A model generated the notes under the pieces. The model did no database searches. It was not told where the DNA came from and worked only from the letters and a program-made list of their open reading frames with translations. From JAKFDI01 sp044508835 (GTDB lineage Bacteria > Pseudomonadota > Gammaproteobacteria > Burkholderiales > Burkholderiaceae_C), in the NCBI GenBank assembly GCA_044508835.1, contig JBIQHD010000021.1, positions 21,073-85,072 on the forward strand: a DNA stretch of 64,000 nt. The letters are read 5' to 3'. Shown piece after piece: positions 7,875 through 15,661 of this stretch (position 1 is its first letter; every line of letters starts with the position of its first letter). Made by a program: the position numbers and the translations under genes.

Positions 7875-8696
7875 ATGAGCCCCGACCCCATCCTCGAAGT
7901 CAACAACATCGAGGTCGTCTACAACAAGGCGGTGCAGGTGCTGCGCGGTCTGTCGCTTGCCGTGCCGCGCGGGCAGATCGTCGCGCTGCTGGGCAGCAAC
8001 GGCGCCGGCAAGAGCACGACCTTGAAGGCGGTGTCGGGGCTGCTCGCGCTGGAGGACGGCGAGATGCCCAAGGGCGAGGTGCGCTTCGACGGCGCCGCCG
8101 CCGGCCGGCGCGCGCCGCACGAGCTGGTGCGCGCCGGGCTCTTCCACGTGATGGAGGGGCGGCACGTGTTCGAGGACCTGACGGTCGAGGAGAACCTCGT
8201 CGCGGCCACCTACGCGCGCACCGGCCGCGGCGCCGGCCAGAAGGCGGGCCGCGCCGACTTCGACCTCGTCTACGAATACTTCCCGCGGCTGCACGAGCGG
8301 CGGCGCAACCTCGCGGGCTATCTGTCCGGCGGCGAGCAGCAGATGCTCGCCATCGGCCGGGCGCTCATCGCGCGGCCGAAGCTGATGCTGCTGGACGAGC
8401 CCTCGCTCGGCCTGTCGCCGCTGCTGGTGGAGAACATCTTCGCCATCATCGCGCGCATCAATGCCGAGCAGGGCGTGTCGATGCTGCTGGTGGAGCAGAA
8501 CGCCTCGGTGGCGCTGGCCATCGCGCACTACGGCTACATCATGGAGACCGGCAAGGTGGTGACCGACGGCAGCGCCGCGAAGCTGGCATCGGACGCCGAC
8601 GTGCGCGAGTTCTACCTCGGCATGGGCGGCGCGGGCGGGCGCAAGAGCTACCGCGACCTCAAGCACTACAAGCGCCGCAAGCGCTGGCTGTCATGA
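7875..8696 (+). CDS. Liv-type ABC transporter ATP-binding protein (LivF-like)
   Basis: This 273-residue ATPase has Walker A GSNGAGKST, signature LSGGEQQMLAIGRAL and Walker B LMLLDEPSLGLSP; VEQNAS follows, as in LivF. The C-terminus is extended by a basic YKRRKRW tail. It starts 10 bases after the binding-protein stop and ends in an ATGA overlap with the synthetase gene, which ties import to CoA activation. Confidence 0.93.
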   Translation: MSPDPILEVNNIEVVYNKAVQVLRGLSLAVPRGQIVALLGSNGAGKSTTLKAVSGLLALEDGEMPKGEVRFDGAAAGRRAPHELVRAGLFHVMEGRHVFEDLTVEENLVAATYARTGRGAGQKAGRADFDLVYEYFPRLHERRRNLAGYLSGGEQQMLAIGRALIARPKLMLLDEPSLGLSPLLVENIFAIIARINAEQGVSMLLVEQNASVALAIAHYGYIMETGKVVTDGSAAKLASDADVREFYLGMGGAGGRKSYRDLKHYKRRKRWLS

Positions 8697-10540
8697 AGGC
8701 CACCCTCGATGCCGTTCGCCCTGAGGTATCGAAGGGCCTGCCGGAACTGACCCTGCCGCAGATGCTGCGCGAGCAGGCGCGCACGCGGCCCGGCGCCATC
8801 GCCATCCGGCAGAAGGACTACGGCATCTGGCGCCCGGTGACCTGGGCCGACTACTACCGCCGCGCGCGCCACGTGGGCCTCGGCCTGCGCGCGCTCGGCC
8901 TGGCCGAGGGTGGCCACGTCGGCGTGATCTCCGAGAACCGCATCGAATGGGTGCTGGCGCAGATGGGCGCCGGGCTGGCCGGCGCCGTCACGGTGGGCGT
9001 GTACCCCACCAGCCCGACGCCCGAGGTGGCCTACGTGCTGGCCCATGCCGACGTGGAGATCGTCGTCTGCGAGGACCAGGAGCAGACCGACAAGGTGCTC
9101 GCCGCCCTGCCCGGGCTGCCGCGATTGAAGCGCATCGTCGTGTGCGAGAAGAAGGGCCTGCGCAACACGCCCGAGGAGCACCGCGGCCGCGTGATCGCCT
9201 TCGGCGAGATGGAAGCCCTGGGCGCCGCGCAGGAGGCGGCGCAGGGCGCGTTCATCGACGCGGTGCTCGAACGCCAGGCGCTCGGCGACCTGGCGCTGAT
9301 GATCTACACCTCCGGCTCCACCGGCAAGCCCAAGGGCGCGATGCTCAGCTACGCCAACCTGCGCGGCGTGGTGCCCGGCATCGTCGACCGCCTCGGGCTG
9401 GACGCGCGCACCACGCACCTGTCGTACTTGCCGCTGTGCCACGTGGCCGAGCAGATGCTCACCACCTTCGTGCCGCTGTACCTCGGCTCGACGGTGAACT
9501 TCGGCGAGTCGATCCGCACCGTGCAGGAGGACCTGCGCGAGGTGGCACCGACGATGTTCCTCGGCGTGCCGCGCATCTGGGAGAAGCTGCACTCGGCCAT
9601 CGCCATCAAGATGCAGGAGGCCGGTGCGCTGCAGCGCGCGCTCTGCGGCTGGGCGATGCGCGCCTGCGAGCCCTTCGCCGAGAAGGCGCCGGCGCAGCGC
9701 ACGCCGGGCGAGCGGCTGGTCTTCGCCCTCGCCTATCTGCTGGTGTTCCGCGCGCTGCAGAACTTCATCGGCCTGCGCCGCGCGCGCGTGGCGCTCACCG
9801 GCGCGGCGCCCATCCCGCCGGCGGTGGTGCGCTTCTTCCGCACCCTCGGCGTGCCGCTGCTGGAGGTGTACGGCCTCACCGAATCGAGCGGCATGGTGAC
9901 CGGGCAGCACCCGGCGCGCGTGCGCATCGGCACGGTGGGCGAGCCGACGCTCGGCGTCGAGCACCGCGTGAGCGAGCAGGGCGAACTCATCATCCGCGGG
10001 CCGATGGTGTTCATGGGCTACTACAAGAACCCGCAGGCCACGGCCGACAGCATCCGCGACGGCTGGCTGCACACCGGCGACGTGGTGGCGGCGGAAGACG
10101 GCGGCCGGCTGCGCATCGTCGACCGGCTGAAAGACATCATGATCACCGCCGGCGGCAAGAACCTCACGCCGAGCGAGATCGAGAACGCGATGAAGGCGAG
10201 CCCCTTCATCAAGGAGTGCATCGTCGTCGCCGAGGGGCGCAAGTTCGTCTCGGCGCTGATCCAGATCGACGCCGAGACGGTGGGCAAGTGGGCCGAGTCG
10301 CGCCGCCTCGCCTTCACGCACTTCCGCTCGCTGGCCGAATCGCCCGAGGTGCGTGCGCTGGTCGAGGCCGAGGTGGCGAAGGGCAATGCGGGCCTCGCGC
10401 CGGTGTCGCAGGTCAGGCGCTTCCACCTGCTCGCCAAGGAACTCGACCACGACGACGGGGAGGTGACGGCGACGATGAAGGTCCGGCGCTCCAGCATCTA
10501 CCAGGCCTATGCGCGGGAGATCACCGCGTTGTATGCCTGA
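8693..10540 (+). CDS. AMP-forming acyl-CoA synthetase (long-chain-type)
   Basis: This 615-residue adenylate-forming enzyme activates a carboxylic acid to its CoA ester with ATP. It has the P-loop-like YTSGSTGKPKG near residue 204, VYGLTESSG near 397, GWLHTGD near 458 and the C-terminal catalytic region DRLKDIMITAGGKN near 478. The chain resembles bacterial FadD15-type long-chain synthetases. Its first residues (DAVRPEVSKG) are encoded by a dispersed repeat (8714-8736), so the native N-terminus may begin later. It is the last gene of the TetR operon and probably works on the substrate delivered by the transporter. Confidence 0.9.
   Translation: MKATLDAVRPEVSKGLPELTLPQMLREQARTRPGAIAIRQKDYGIWRPVTWADYYRRARHVGLGLRALGLAEGGHVGVISENRIEWVLAQMGAGLAGAVTVGVYPTSPTPEVAYVLAHADVEIVVCEDQEQTDKVLAALPGLPRLKRIVVCEKKGLRNTPEEHRGRVIAFGEMEALGAAQEAAQGAFIDAVLERQALGDLALMIYTSGSTGKPKGAMLSYANLRGVVPGIVDRLGLDARTTHLSYLPLCHVAEQMLTTFVPLYLGSTVNFGESIRTVQEDLREVAPTMFLGVPRIWEKLHSAIAIKMQEAGALQRALCGWAMRACEPFAEKAPAQRTPGERLVFALAYLLVFRALQNFIGLRRARVALTGAAPIPPAVVRFFRTLGVPLLEVYGLTESSGMVTGQHPARVRIGTVGEPTLGVEHRVSEQGELIIRGPMVFMGYYKNPQATADSIRDGWLHTGDVVAAEDGGRLRIVDRLKDIMITAGGKNLTPSEIENAMKASPFIKECIVVAEGRKFVSALIQIDAETVGKWAESRRLAFTHFRSLAESPEVRALVEAEVAKGNAGLAPVSQVRRFHLLAKELDHDDGEVTATMKVRRSSIYQAYAREITALYA
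8714..8736 (+). repeat. GTTCG...TCGAAGG repeat inside coding sequence
   Basis: GTTCGCCCTGAG-GTA-TCGAAGGG matches the dispersed GTTCG/TCGAA repeat seen at 10561-10681, 32574-32609 and 63381-63597. Here it encodes residues 8-15 of the acyl-CoA synthetase. Confidence 0.7.
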
Positions 10541-10560
10541 CCTGACTTGATCCGTTGCAT

Positions 10561-10681
10561 CCCGTTCGCACTGACCCGTTCACACTGACCCTTCGACAGG
10601 CTCAGGACTAAAGGCAAGGCTTCGCCTTGTCGAAGTGCCCGTGTGCACATGCTGGGCTTCGACAAGCTCAGCCCGAACGGG
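10561..10681. repeat. composite GTTCG repeat cluster between convergent genes
   Basis: Outer arms CCCGTTCG (10561-10568) and CGAACGGG (10674-10681) flank two direct copies of CTTCGACARGCTCAG (10591 and 10657) and a CAAGGC-TTC-GCCTTG hairpin (10615-10629). At the left end a 14-bp unit, CCCGTTCRCACTGA, occurs twice in tandem. The cluster fills the gap between the synthetase gene and a convergent minus-strand gene, and may serve as a bidirectional terminator. Confidence 0.75.
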
Positions 10682-10699
10682 TCTTGTGGATAGATCGCC

Positions 10700-10999
10700 T
10701 CAGGCTTGCGCCTCCCCGAACACCGCAAGAAACGCCTCCACGAACCGCGCCGACCCGGTGAGCGTCAGCGCCACCGCATGCCAGCCGCCGTCCTCCACGC
10801 TCACCTGCAGGTCGTGGTCCCAGTCCATGCCGTCCTCGGCCGGCCCGTGCGAATCGGGGAACTCGCGCCAGGCCCAGTCGAGCACCTGCCGCACCTCGGC
10901 CATCACGGCGGCGTGATGGCCGGCCGGGGTCGACGCGGCCGCCTCCAGCGTCGTCACACCCTCGTCGCCCTCGCCGCGCTCGAACAGCAGGTAGCGCAC
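10700..10999 (-). CDS. hypothetical protein, 99 residues
   Basis: I do not recognise a family. The protein begins VRYLLFERGEGDEG from a GTG, is acidic, and contains Trp-rich stretches DWAWREFPDSHG and DWDHDLQVSVEDGGWHAV; no signal peptide or membrane segment is visible. It starts 11 bases after the enoyl-CoA hydratase stop on the same strand, so it is likely the second gene of that operon. The GTG lacks a clear ribosome binding site, so coupling to the upstream gene is probable. Confidence 0.6.
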   Translation of the reverse strand: MRYLLFERGEGDEGVTTLEAAASTPAGHHAAVMAEVRQVLDWAWREFPDSHGPAEDGMDWDHDLQVSVEDGGWHAVALTLTGSARFVEAFLAVFGEAQA

Positions 11000-11010
11000 C
11001 GCGGCGCCGG

Positions 11011-11817
11011 CTAGCGGAACACCGGCGCCCGCTTCTCGATCCCCGCGCGCGCGGCCTCGACCTGGTTGGGGCTGCCGATGAGCGCCTGCTGTTCCACCGA
11101 CTCGGCCATCAGCACCTGCGCGGCGGGCACCGGCGAGGCGCCGTTGAGCAGCCGCTTGCCGGCGCGGATGGCGTCGGGGCTGTTCGCGGCGATCTGCGCC
11201 GCGAGCGCGCGCGCATCGGCCAGCGGGTCGTCGGCCACGCGCGTGGCGAGGCCCAGGTCCACCGCCTCGCGGCCCGAGACGATGCGCCCGGTGAAGGTCA
11301 GCTCGCGCAGCACGTCCGCGCGCACCAGCTCGGTCATGAACACGCAGCCGGCCATGTCGGGCACCAGGCCCCACTTGATCTCCATGACCGCCAGCTTGGC
11401 CTCGGGATGCACGCAGCGGATGTCGGCGCCGAGCGCGATCTGCAGCCCGCCGCCGAAGGCGACGCCGTGCACCGCGGCGATCACCGGCACCGGCAGCTGG
11501 CGCCAGCCCCAGCCCACCTGCTGCGGCCCGTTGGCCAGGCCATGGCTGCGCGTGACGATGTCGCCCATCGTGCCGCCGCGCCGGCCCTCGCCCATCTCCT
11601 GGAAGCGGCCCATGTCGAGCCCGGCGCAGAACGCGCGCCCCTCGCCGTGCACGACGACCGCGCGCACCCGCGCGTCGCGCGAGAGCGTGTCGATGGCGGC
11701 GATCAGCGCCTCGAACATCGCCGCGTCGATCGCGTTCATCTTGTCGGCGCGCACCATCGCCACCTCGGCCACGCCGCGCTCGTCGACGCTCACGCGCACC
11801 CGTTGATCGTGTCCCAT
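11011..11817 (-). CDS. crotonase/enoyl-CoA hydratase family protein
   Basis: This 268-residue crotonase has the oxyanion-hole segments GRAFCAGLDMGRF and AAVHGVAFGGGLQIALGADI. The first catalytic-Glu position of hydratases is in the region VMEIKWGLVPDMAG, and the residue pattern there is closer to isomerase/hydratase-like members, so the exact reaction is open. The ATG is set by an AGGAGA site. It is divergent from the 605-residue acyl-CoA dehydrogenase across the conserved ATCAC-N4-GTGAT operator, which suggests joint control. Confidence 0.88.
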   Translation of the reverse strand: MGHDQRVRVSVDERGVAEVAMVRADKMNAIDAAMFEALIAAIDTLSRDARVRAVVVHGEGRAFCAGLDMGRFQEMGEGRRGGTMGDIVTRSHGLANGPQQVGWGWRQLPVPVIAAVHGVAFGGGLQIALGADIRCVHPEAKLAVMEIKWGLVPDMAGCVFMTELVRADVLRELTFTGRIVSGREAVDLGLATRVADDPLADARALAAQIAANSPDAIRAGKRLLNGASPVPAAQVLMAESVEQQALIGSPNQVEAARAGIEKRAPVFR

Positions 11818-11877
11818 CGTCGTCTCCTGGAAGTGAACGGCGATTCTGGCAGCGGACGGCGCCGCCCCGCCCCGCCG

Positions 11878-11898
11878 ATCACGCATGTGATATTGGCC
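11878..11898 (+). promoter_or_regulatory. regulon operator, site a
   Basis: ATCAC-GCAT-GTGAT followed by ATTGGCC. It lies in the divergent gap between the crotonase gene and the acyl-CoA dehydrogenase gene, 122 bases before the dehydrogenase start and oriented toward it. It is one of eight copies of the shared motif. Confidence 0.75.
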
Positions 11899-12013
11899 CG
11901 CGAAGCGGCGGCGGGCCGCGCCGGCGCGCTCCAATCACGCCGTCGCGCCCGCACGGGCGCACGCCGCGCCCGATCCGCGCCCCTTCCGGGGCCGCAGCCA
12001 CTTCCGACACCCG

Positions 12014-13831
12014 ATGGCCCACTACCTTCCCCCGCTGCAGGACATGCGGTTCGCGCTGCGCGAACTGGTCGATCTGGAGGCCGCGCTGGCGCGCCGGCCG
12101 GGCGCCGACCTCACGCCCGATCTCGTGGATTCGGTGCTCGAGGAAGCCGGCCGGTTCGCCGCCGGCGTGTTCGCCCCCACCGACCGTGCGGGCGACGCGA
12201 ACGGGGCGCGCTGGGAGGACGGCGCGGTCCGCACCTCGCCGGGCTTTCGCGAGGCGTACCGCGCGTTCGTGGACGCCGGATGGCATTCGCTGTCGTGCCG
12301 CCCGGAGTCCGGCGGCCAGGGCTTTCCGCGCGTCGTCTCGGTGCTCGTGGACGAGATGTGGCGCAGCGCGAACATGGCGCTCACCGGCTGCCTCGCGCTC
12401 ACGCGCGGCGCCATCGAGGCCATCGAGCGGCGCGCATCGGACGAGCTCAGGCGCCGCTACCTCCCGCCCCTCGTGCGGGGCGACTGGACCGGCGCGATGA
12501 ACCTCACCGAGCCCCAGGCCGGGTCGGACCTGTCGGCGATCCGCTCGCGCGCGGTGCCGGCGGCCGACGGCAGCTACCGGGTGTTCGGCCAGAAGATCTT
12601 CATCAGCTGGGGCGAGCACGACCTGGGCGGGAACATCGTCCACCTCGTGCTGGCCCGCACGCCCGGCGCGCCGGCCGGCGTCAAGGGCATCTCGATGTTC
12701 CTGGTGCCGAAGTTCCTCGTGCGCGAGGACGGCAGCCTCGGCGCGCGCAACGACGTGCAGTGCGTCGCCATCGAGCGCAAGGCCGGGCAGCACGGCAGCC
12801 CCTCGGCCGTCCTCGTCTACGGCGAGCGCGGGGTCGACGGCTTCGACGGCGCGGGGGCCGTCGGCTACCTCGTGGGCGATCTCCACCGCGGCCTGGAGAT
12901 CATGTTCATCATGATGAACGAGGCGCGCCTCGCCGTCGGGGTGGAGGGGCTGGCCATCTCCGAGCGCGCCTACCAGACGGCGCTCGACTATGCGAAGGAG
13001 CGCGTGCAGGGCGCGGAGGCCGGCGCCGACCCGGCGCGCAAGGTGTCGATCATCCGGCACCCGGACGTGCGCCGCATGCTGATGCGCATGAAGGCCAGCA
13101 TCGAGGCGATGCGGGCGCTGGCGCTGGTGATCGCGGCCGAGCTCGACGCCGCGCGCGACGACGCCGACGCGGCGCGGCGGGCCGAGGCGAACGGCTTCCT
13201 GGACCTGATGACGCCCGTCTTCAAGGCCTGGAACACCGAGACCGCGGCGCGGCTGACCGCGCTCGGCGTGCAGATCCACGGGGGCCTGGGCTACATGGAG
13301 GAATGCGCCGCCTCGCAGCACTGGAAGGACGCGCGCATCATGACCATCTACGAGGGCACCACGGCCATCCAGGCCAACGACCTCGTCGGCCGCAAGATCT
13401 TCCGCGACGGCGGCCGCTCGGCGCGCCTGCTGACCGGCCGGTTCGTGCAGGTGGCCGAGGCGCTGGACCAGGCCGGCGGCGCCGCGGCCCGCGCCATCGC
13501 GGCGGCGCTGCGGCGGGCGGCGCACGCCTGCGAGCGCTGCGTGGACTTCGTGCTGGCCCACCACGGCGACGAGCCGCGCCGCGTGCTGGCGGTGGCGGTG
13601 CCGCTGCTGGAGCTGATGGGCATCGCCGCCGGCGGCTGGCAGATGGGGCGCATCGCGCTGGCGGCGCACCGCCGGCAGGGGCAGGCGGGCGCGGACGCCG
13701 GCTACTGCGCCGCCCGCATCGCCACCGCCCGCTTCTACGCGGAGCACATCATGGCCGACATCGACGCGCTGCTGCCCCAGGTGCTGCAGGGCAGCGAGAG
13801 CGTGCTGGCGCTGGAGGACGCGCAGCTCTGA
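12014..13831 (+). CDS. acyl-CoA dehydrogenase, long form (about 600 residues, DmdC-like length)
   Basis: This 605-residue FAD enzyme is longer than classical 380-residue dehydrogenases, with an extra C-terminal helical domain as in DmdC/FadE5-like proteins. The central FAD/substrate segment reads MNLTEPQAGSDLSAIRSRAV. The catalytic Glu lies in TIYEGTTAIQANDLVGRK near residue 446, and LGVQIHGGLGYMEE precedes it. It would introduce an alpha-beta double bond into an acyl-CoA. It is led by operator a and converges on the IclR gene with only nine bases between the stops. Confidence 0.92.
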   Translation: MAHYLPPLQDMRFALRELVDLEAALARRPGADLTPDLVDSVLEEAGRFAAGVFAPTDRAGDANGARWEDGAVRTSPGFREAYRAFVDAGWHSLSCRPESGGQGFPRVVSVLVDEMWRSANMALTGCLALTRGAIEAIERRASDELRRRYLPPLVRGDWTGAMNLTEPQAGSDLSAIRSRAVPAADGSYRVFGQKIFISWGEHDLGGNIVHLVLARTPGAPAGVKGISMFLVPKFLVREDGSLGARNDVQCVAIERKAGQHGSPSAVLVYGERGVDGFDGAGAVGYLVGDLHRGLEIMFIMMNEARLAVGVEGLAISERAYQTALDYAKERVQGAEAGADPARKVSIIRHPDVRRMLMRMKASIEAMRALALVIAAELDAARDDADAARRAEANGFLDLMTPVFKAWNTETAARLTALGVQIHGGLGYMEECAASQHWKDARIMTIYEGTTAIQANDLVGRKIFRDGGRSARLLTGRFVQVAEALDQAGGAAARAIAAALRRAAHACERCVDFVLAHHGDEPRRVLAVAVPLLELMGIAAGGWQMGRIALAAHRRQGQAGADAGYCAARIATARFYAEHIMADIDALLPQVLQGSESVLALEDAQL

Positions 13832-13840
13832 GCGCGCGCG

Positions 13841-14701
13841 TCAGCGGCGGGGCACGGCCCTGGCCTCGCCGGCCAGGCGCGCGCGGTAGGGCTGCAGCGC
13901 CTCGTCCAGCAGCGCGAGCAGGTCGGCGCGGTCGGCGTTCAGCGTGTCGATGGCGGCGCCGATGCCCAGCGCCATGGGCGGCTGGCTCGGCGGGGTCGGC
14001 ATCTCCACCGCGACGACGCCGGCCAGCGGGTTCACCGTCCCCTCGGTGAAGGCGTAGCCGCGGGTGCGGATGGCGTCCAGCTCCTTCAGCAGGTCGTGCA
14101 CGTTCAGGCGCAGCGATGCGTCGACCTCCTCGGCATTGACGCGCCACAGCAGCTGCTGCACCTCGACGTCGCTCTTGCGGCTCAGCAGCATGCGCCCGAC
14201 GGCCGAGCGGCACAGCGGCCGCAGCGAGCCCGGCTTGATGTACCAGGGGATCTGCGGGCTCGGCGACTGCACCATGTGGATGTACTGGACGTAGATGTCG
14301 TTCTGCATCCCGAGGATCACCGCCTTGCCGCCGCTGCGGCGGTGCAGGTCGTCGATCAGGTGCGACAGGTTGGTGTGGGTGTACAGCTCGTCGCTCACCC
14401 AGCCGCCGAACAGCGTCACGCGCAGCGTCGGCATGTACAGCCGCGTGTAGCGGTCGTAGTCGAGGTAGCCGAGCTTGGTCAGGCTCTTGAGCAGGGCCGA
14501 GGCGCTGGACTGCGGGTAGTCGAGCCCGCGCACCACGTCGGTGACGGCCAGCGGGCGGCGGCATTCGGCGAAGAAATCGAACAGCTCCAGCACGCGCCGG
14601 GCCGACTTGATGACGCCGGAGAGCTCCCGCTGCGCCGCCAGCTCGCTGGCCTTGTCCGCCGGCGCCGAGCTCGCGGCGCGGTCCTCCCGGTTCCTGTTCA
14701 C
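13841..14701 (-). CDS. IclR-family transcriptional regulator
   Basis: A protein of about 286 residues from a GTG preceded by CAGGACG. The N-terminal winged helix-turn-helix covers SARRVLELFDFFAECRRPLA and DYPQSSASALLKSLTKLGY. The C-terminal IclR effector domain includes GSLRPLCRSAVGRMLLS and GVVAVEMPTPP. An ATG at 14821 in the same frame would add 40 residues and overlap the upstream gene. It is the last gene of the OYE-MmgE-racemase operon led by operator b, and the only regulator gene in the 11-42 kb island. It is therefore the best candidate to bind the shared ATCAC-N4-GTGAT sites (inference). Confidence 0.9.
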   Translation of the reverse strand: MNRNREDRAASSAPADKASELAAQRELSGVIKSARRVLELFDFFAECRRPLAVTDVVRGLDYPQSSASALLKSLTKLGYLDYDRYTRLYMPTLRVTLFGGWVSDELYTHTNLSHLIDDLHRRSGGKAVILGMQNDIYVQYIHMVQSPSPQIPWYIKPGSLRPLCRSAVGRMLLSRKSDVEVQQLLWRVNAEEVDASLRLNVHDLLKELDAIRTRGYAFTEGTVNPLAGVVAVEMPTPPSQPPMALGIGAAIDTLNADRADLLALLDEALQPYRARLAGEARAVPRR

Positions 14702-14807
14702 GTCGCGTCCTGCTGCTTCGATCGGGACGGGATGCGCGGCATCCCTGGGTGAGCCGGAGATGATGCCATAGGGGCCTCGTTCCTTCAGGGCCTCGGCGGC
14801 CTCGGCC

Positions 14808-15626
14808 TCAGCGGGCGCCATCGCGCTGCAGTGCGCGCACGGTCACCGTGCGGACGTGGTCCGCCGTCGCGGCCGGGGGCTTGGCGTAGGCGCCGCTGCG
14901 GCTCACGCGCAGCCCGGCCCGGCGCTTCAGGCGCACCAGCGTCTCGGCCATGGCCAGCAGGGCGCCGTACGAGTCGAGCACCGGCACGCCGTCGACTTCC
15001 TCCAGGGCGTTGCGCACCATCAGCGTGTTCAGCACGCCCTCCGCGGGGATGAGCACGTCCGCGCCCCTGGCGATCAGCCGGCGCGCGTTGGCGCGGAAGC
15101 GCTCGGTGAGCGCCGCCGATCCGCCGAAGCCGGCGTCGAGGTCGAATTCCGTCAGCGGCGGGTCGAGGTGGTCGATGCCGGCCAGCCGCCCCTGGAACCC
15201 GTAGTCGGCGACCAGCCGCTCGACCAGCCGGACCATGGCGCCGTCCAGCGTCAGCAGCCCTGGCCGGCGGCCGATGGTGCACGACATCAGCAGCGAGGTC
15301 TCCAGCGAGCTGACGACCGGAATGTCCACCAGGCTGCGGGCCAGCTCGAGCCCGGGGTCGGCGAAGCAGCTGATCGCCACGGCGTCGTAACCCTCGCGCT
15401 CGGCCCGCACGCAGTTCTCGACGACCTGCAGCGCGATCATCTCCGTGACCCAGCGGTAGCCGCCCACGTCCACCGGGGCGACGCCGTCGGGATAGGTGTC
15501 CGGCCGCACGCCGTGGAGATCGACCACGGTGCCGGCCGAGCAGACGTGCCGGCCGCGCTCGGCGAGCATCCCGGCGTAGCCGGGCAGGCGCTCGAGGTCG
15601 GTGAAGCTCTGGTGCCAGATTCTCAT
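14808..15626 (-). CDS. Asp/Glu/hydantoin racemase family protein
   Basis: This 272-residue protein starts MRIWHQSFTDLERLPGYAG, a start typical of the aspartate/glutamate racemase-like family. One catalytic Cys is visible in VAISCFADPGLELA. The second, expected in the C-terminal half, is not: the corresponding segment reads ADVLIPAEGVLNTLM. It may therefore be a lyase or isomerase relative rather than a two-base racemase. GGAG six bases upstream supports the ATG at 15626. An in-frame ATG at 15665 overlaps the MmgE stop (ATGA) and is the alternative. Confidence 0.82.
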   Translation of the reverse strand: MRIWHQSFTDLERLPGYAGMLAERGRHVCSAGTVVDLHGVRPDTYPDGVAPVDVGGYRWVTEMIALQVVENCVRAEREGYDAVAISCFADPGLELARSLVDIPVVSSLETSLLMSCTIGRRPGLLTLDGAMVRLVERLVADYGFQGRLAGIDHLDPPLTEFDLDAGFGGSAALTERFRANARRLIARGADVLIPAEGVLNTLMVRNALEEVDGVPVLDSYGALLAMAETLVRLKRRAGLRVSRSGAYAKPPAATADHVRTVTVRALQRDGAR

Positions 15627-15661
15627 GGCCGCTCCGTGCTGGGGGTCGATGGGCATGCCCG

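Noticed and set aside
11878..11891. CRP/FNR-type box
   Set aside because: The half-sites are in the opposite orientation (ATCAC first, GTGAT second, 4-base spacer), whereas CRP sites read TGTGA-N6-TCACA and FNR sites TTGAT-N4-ATCAA.
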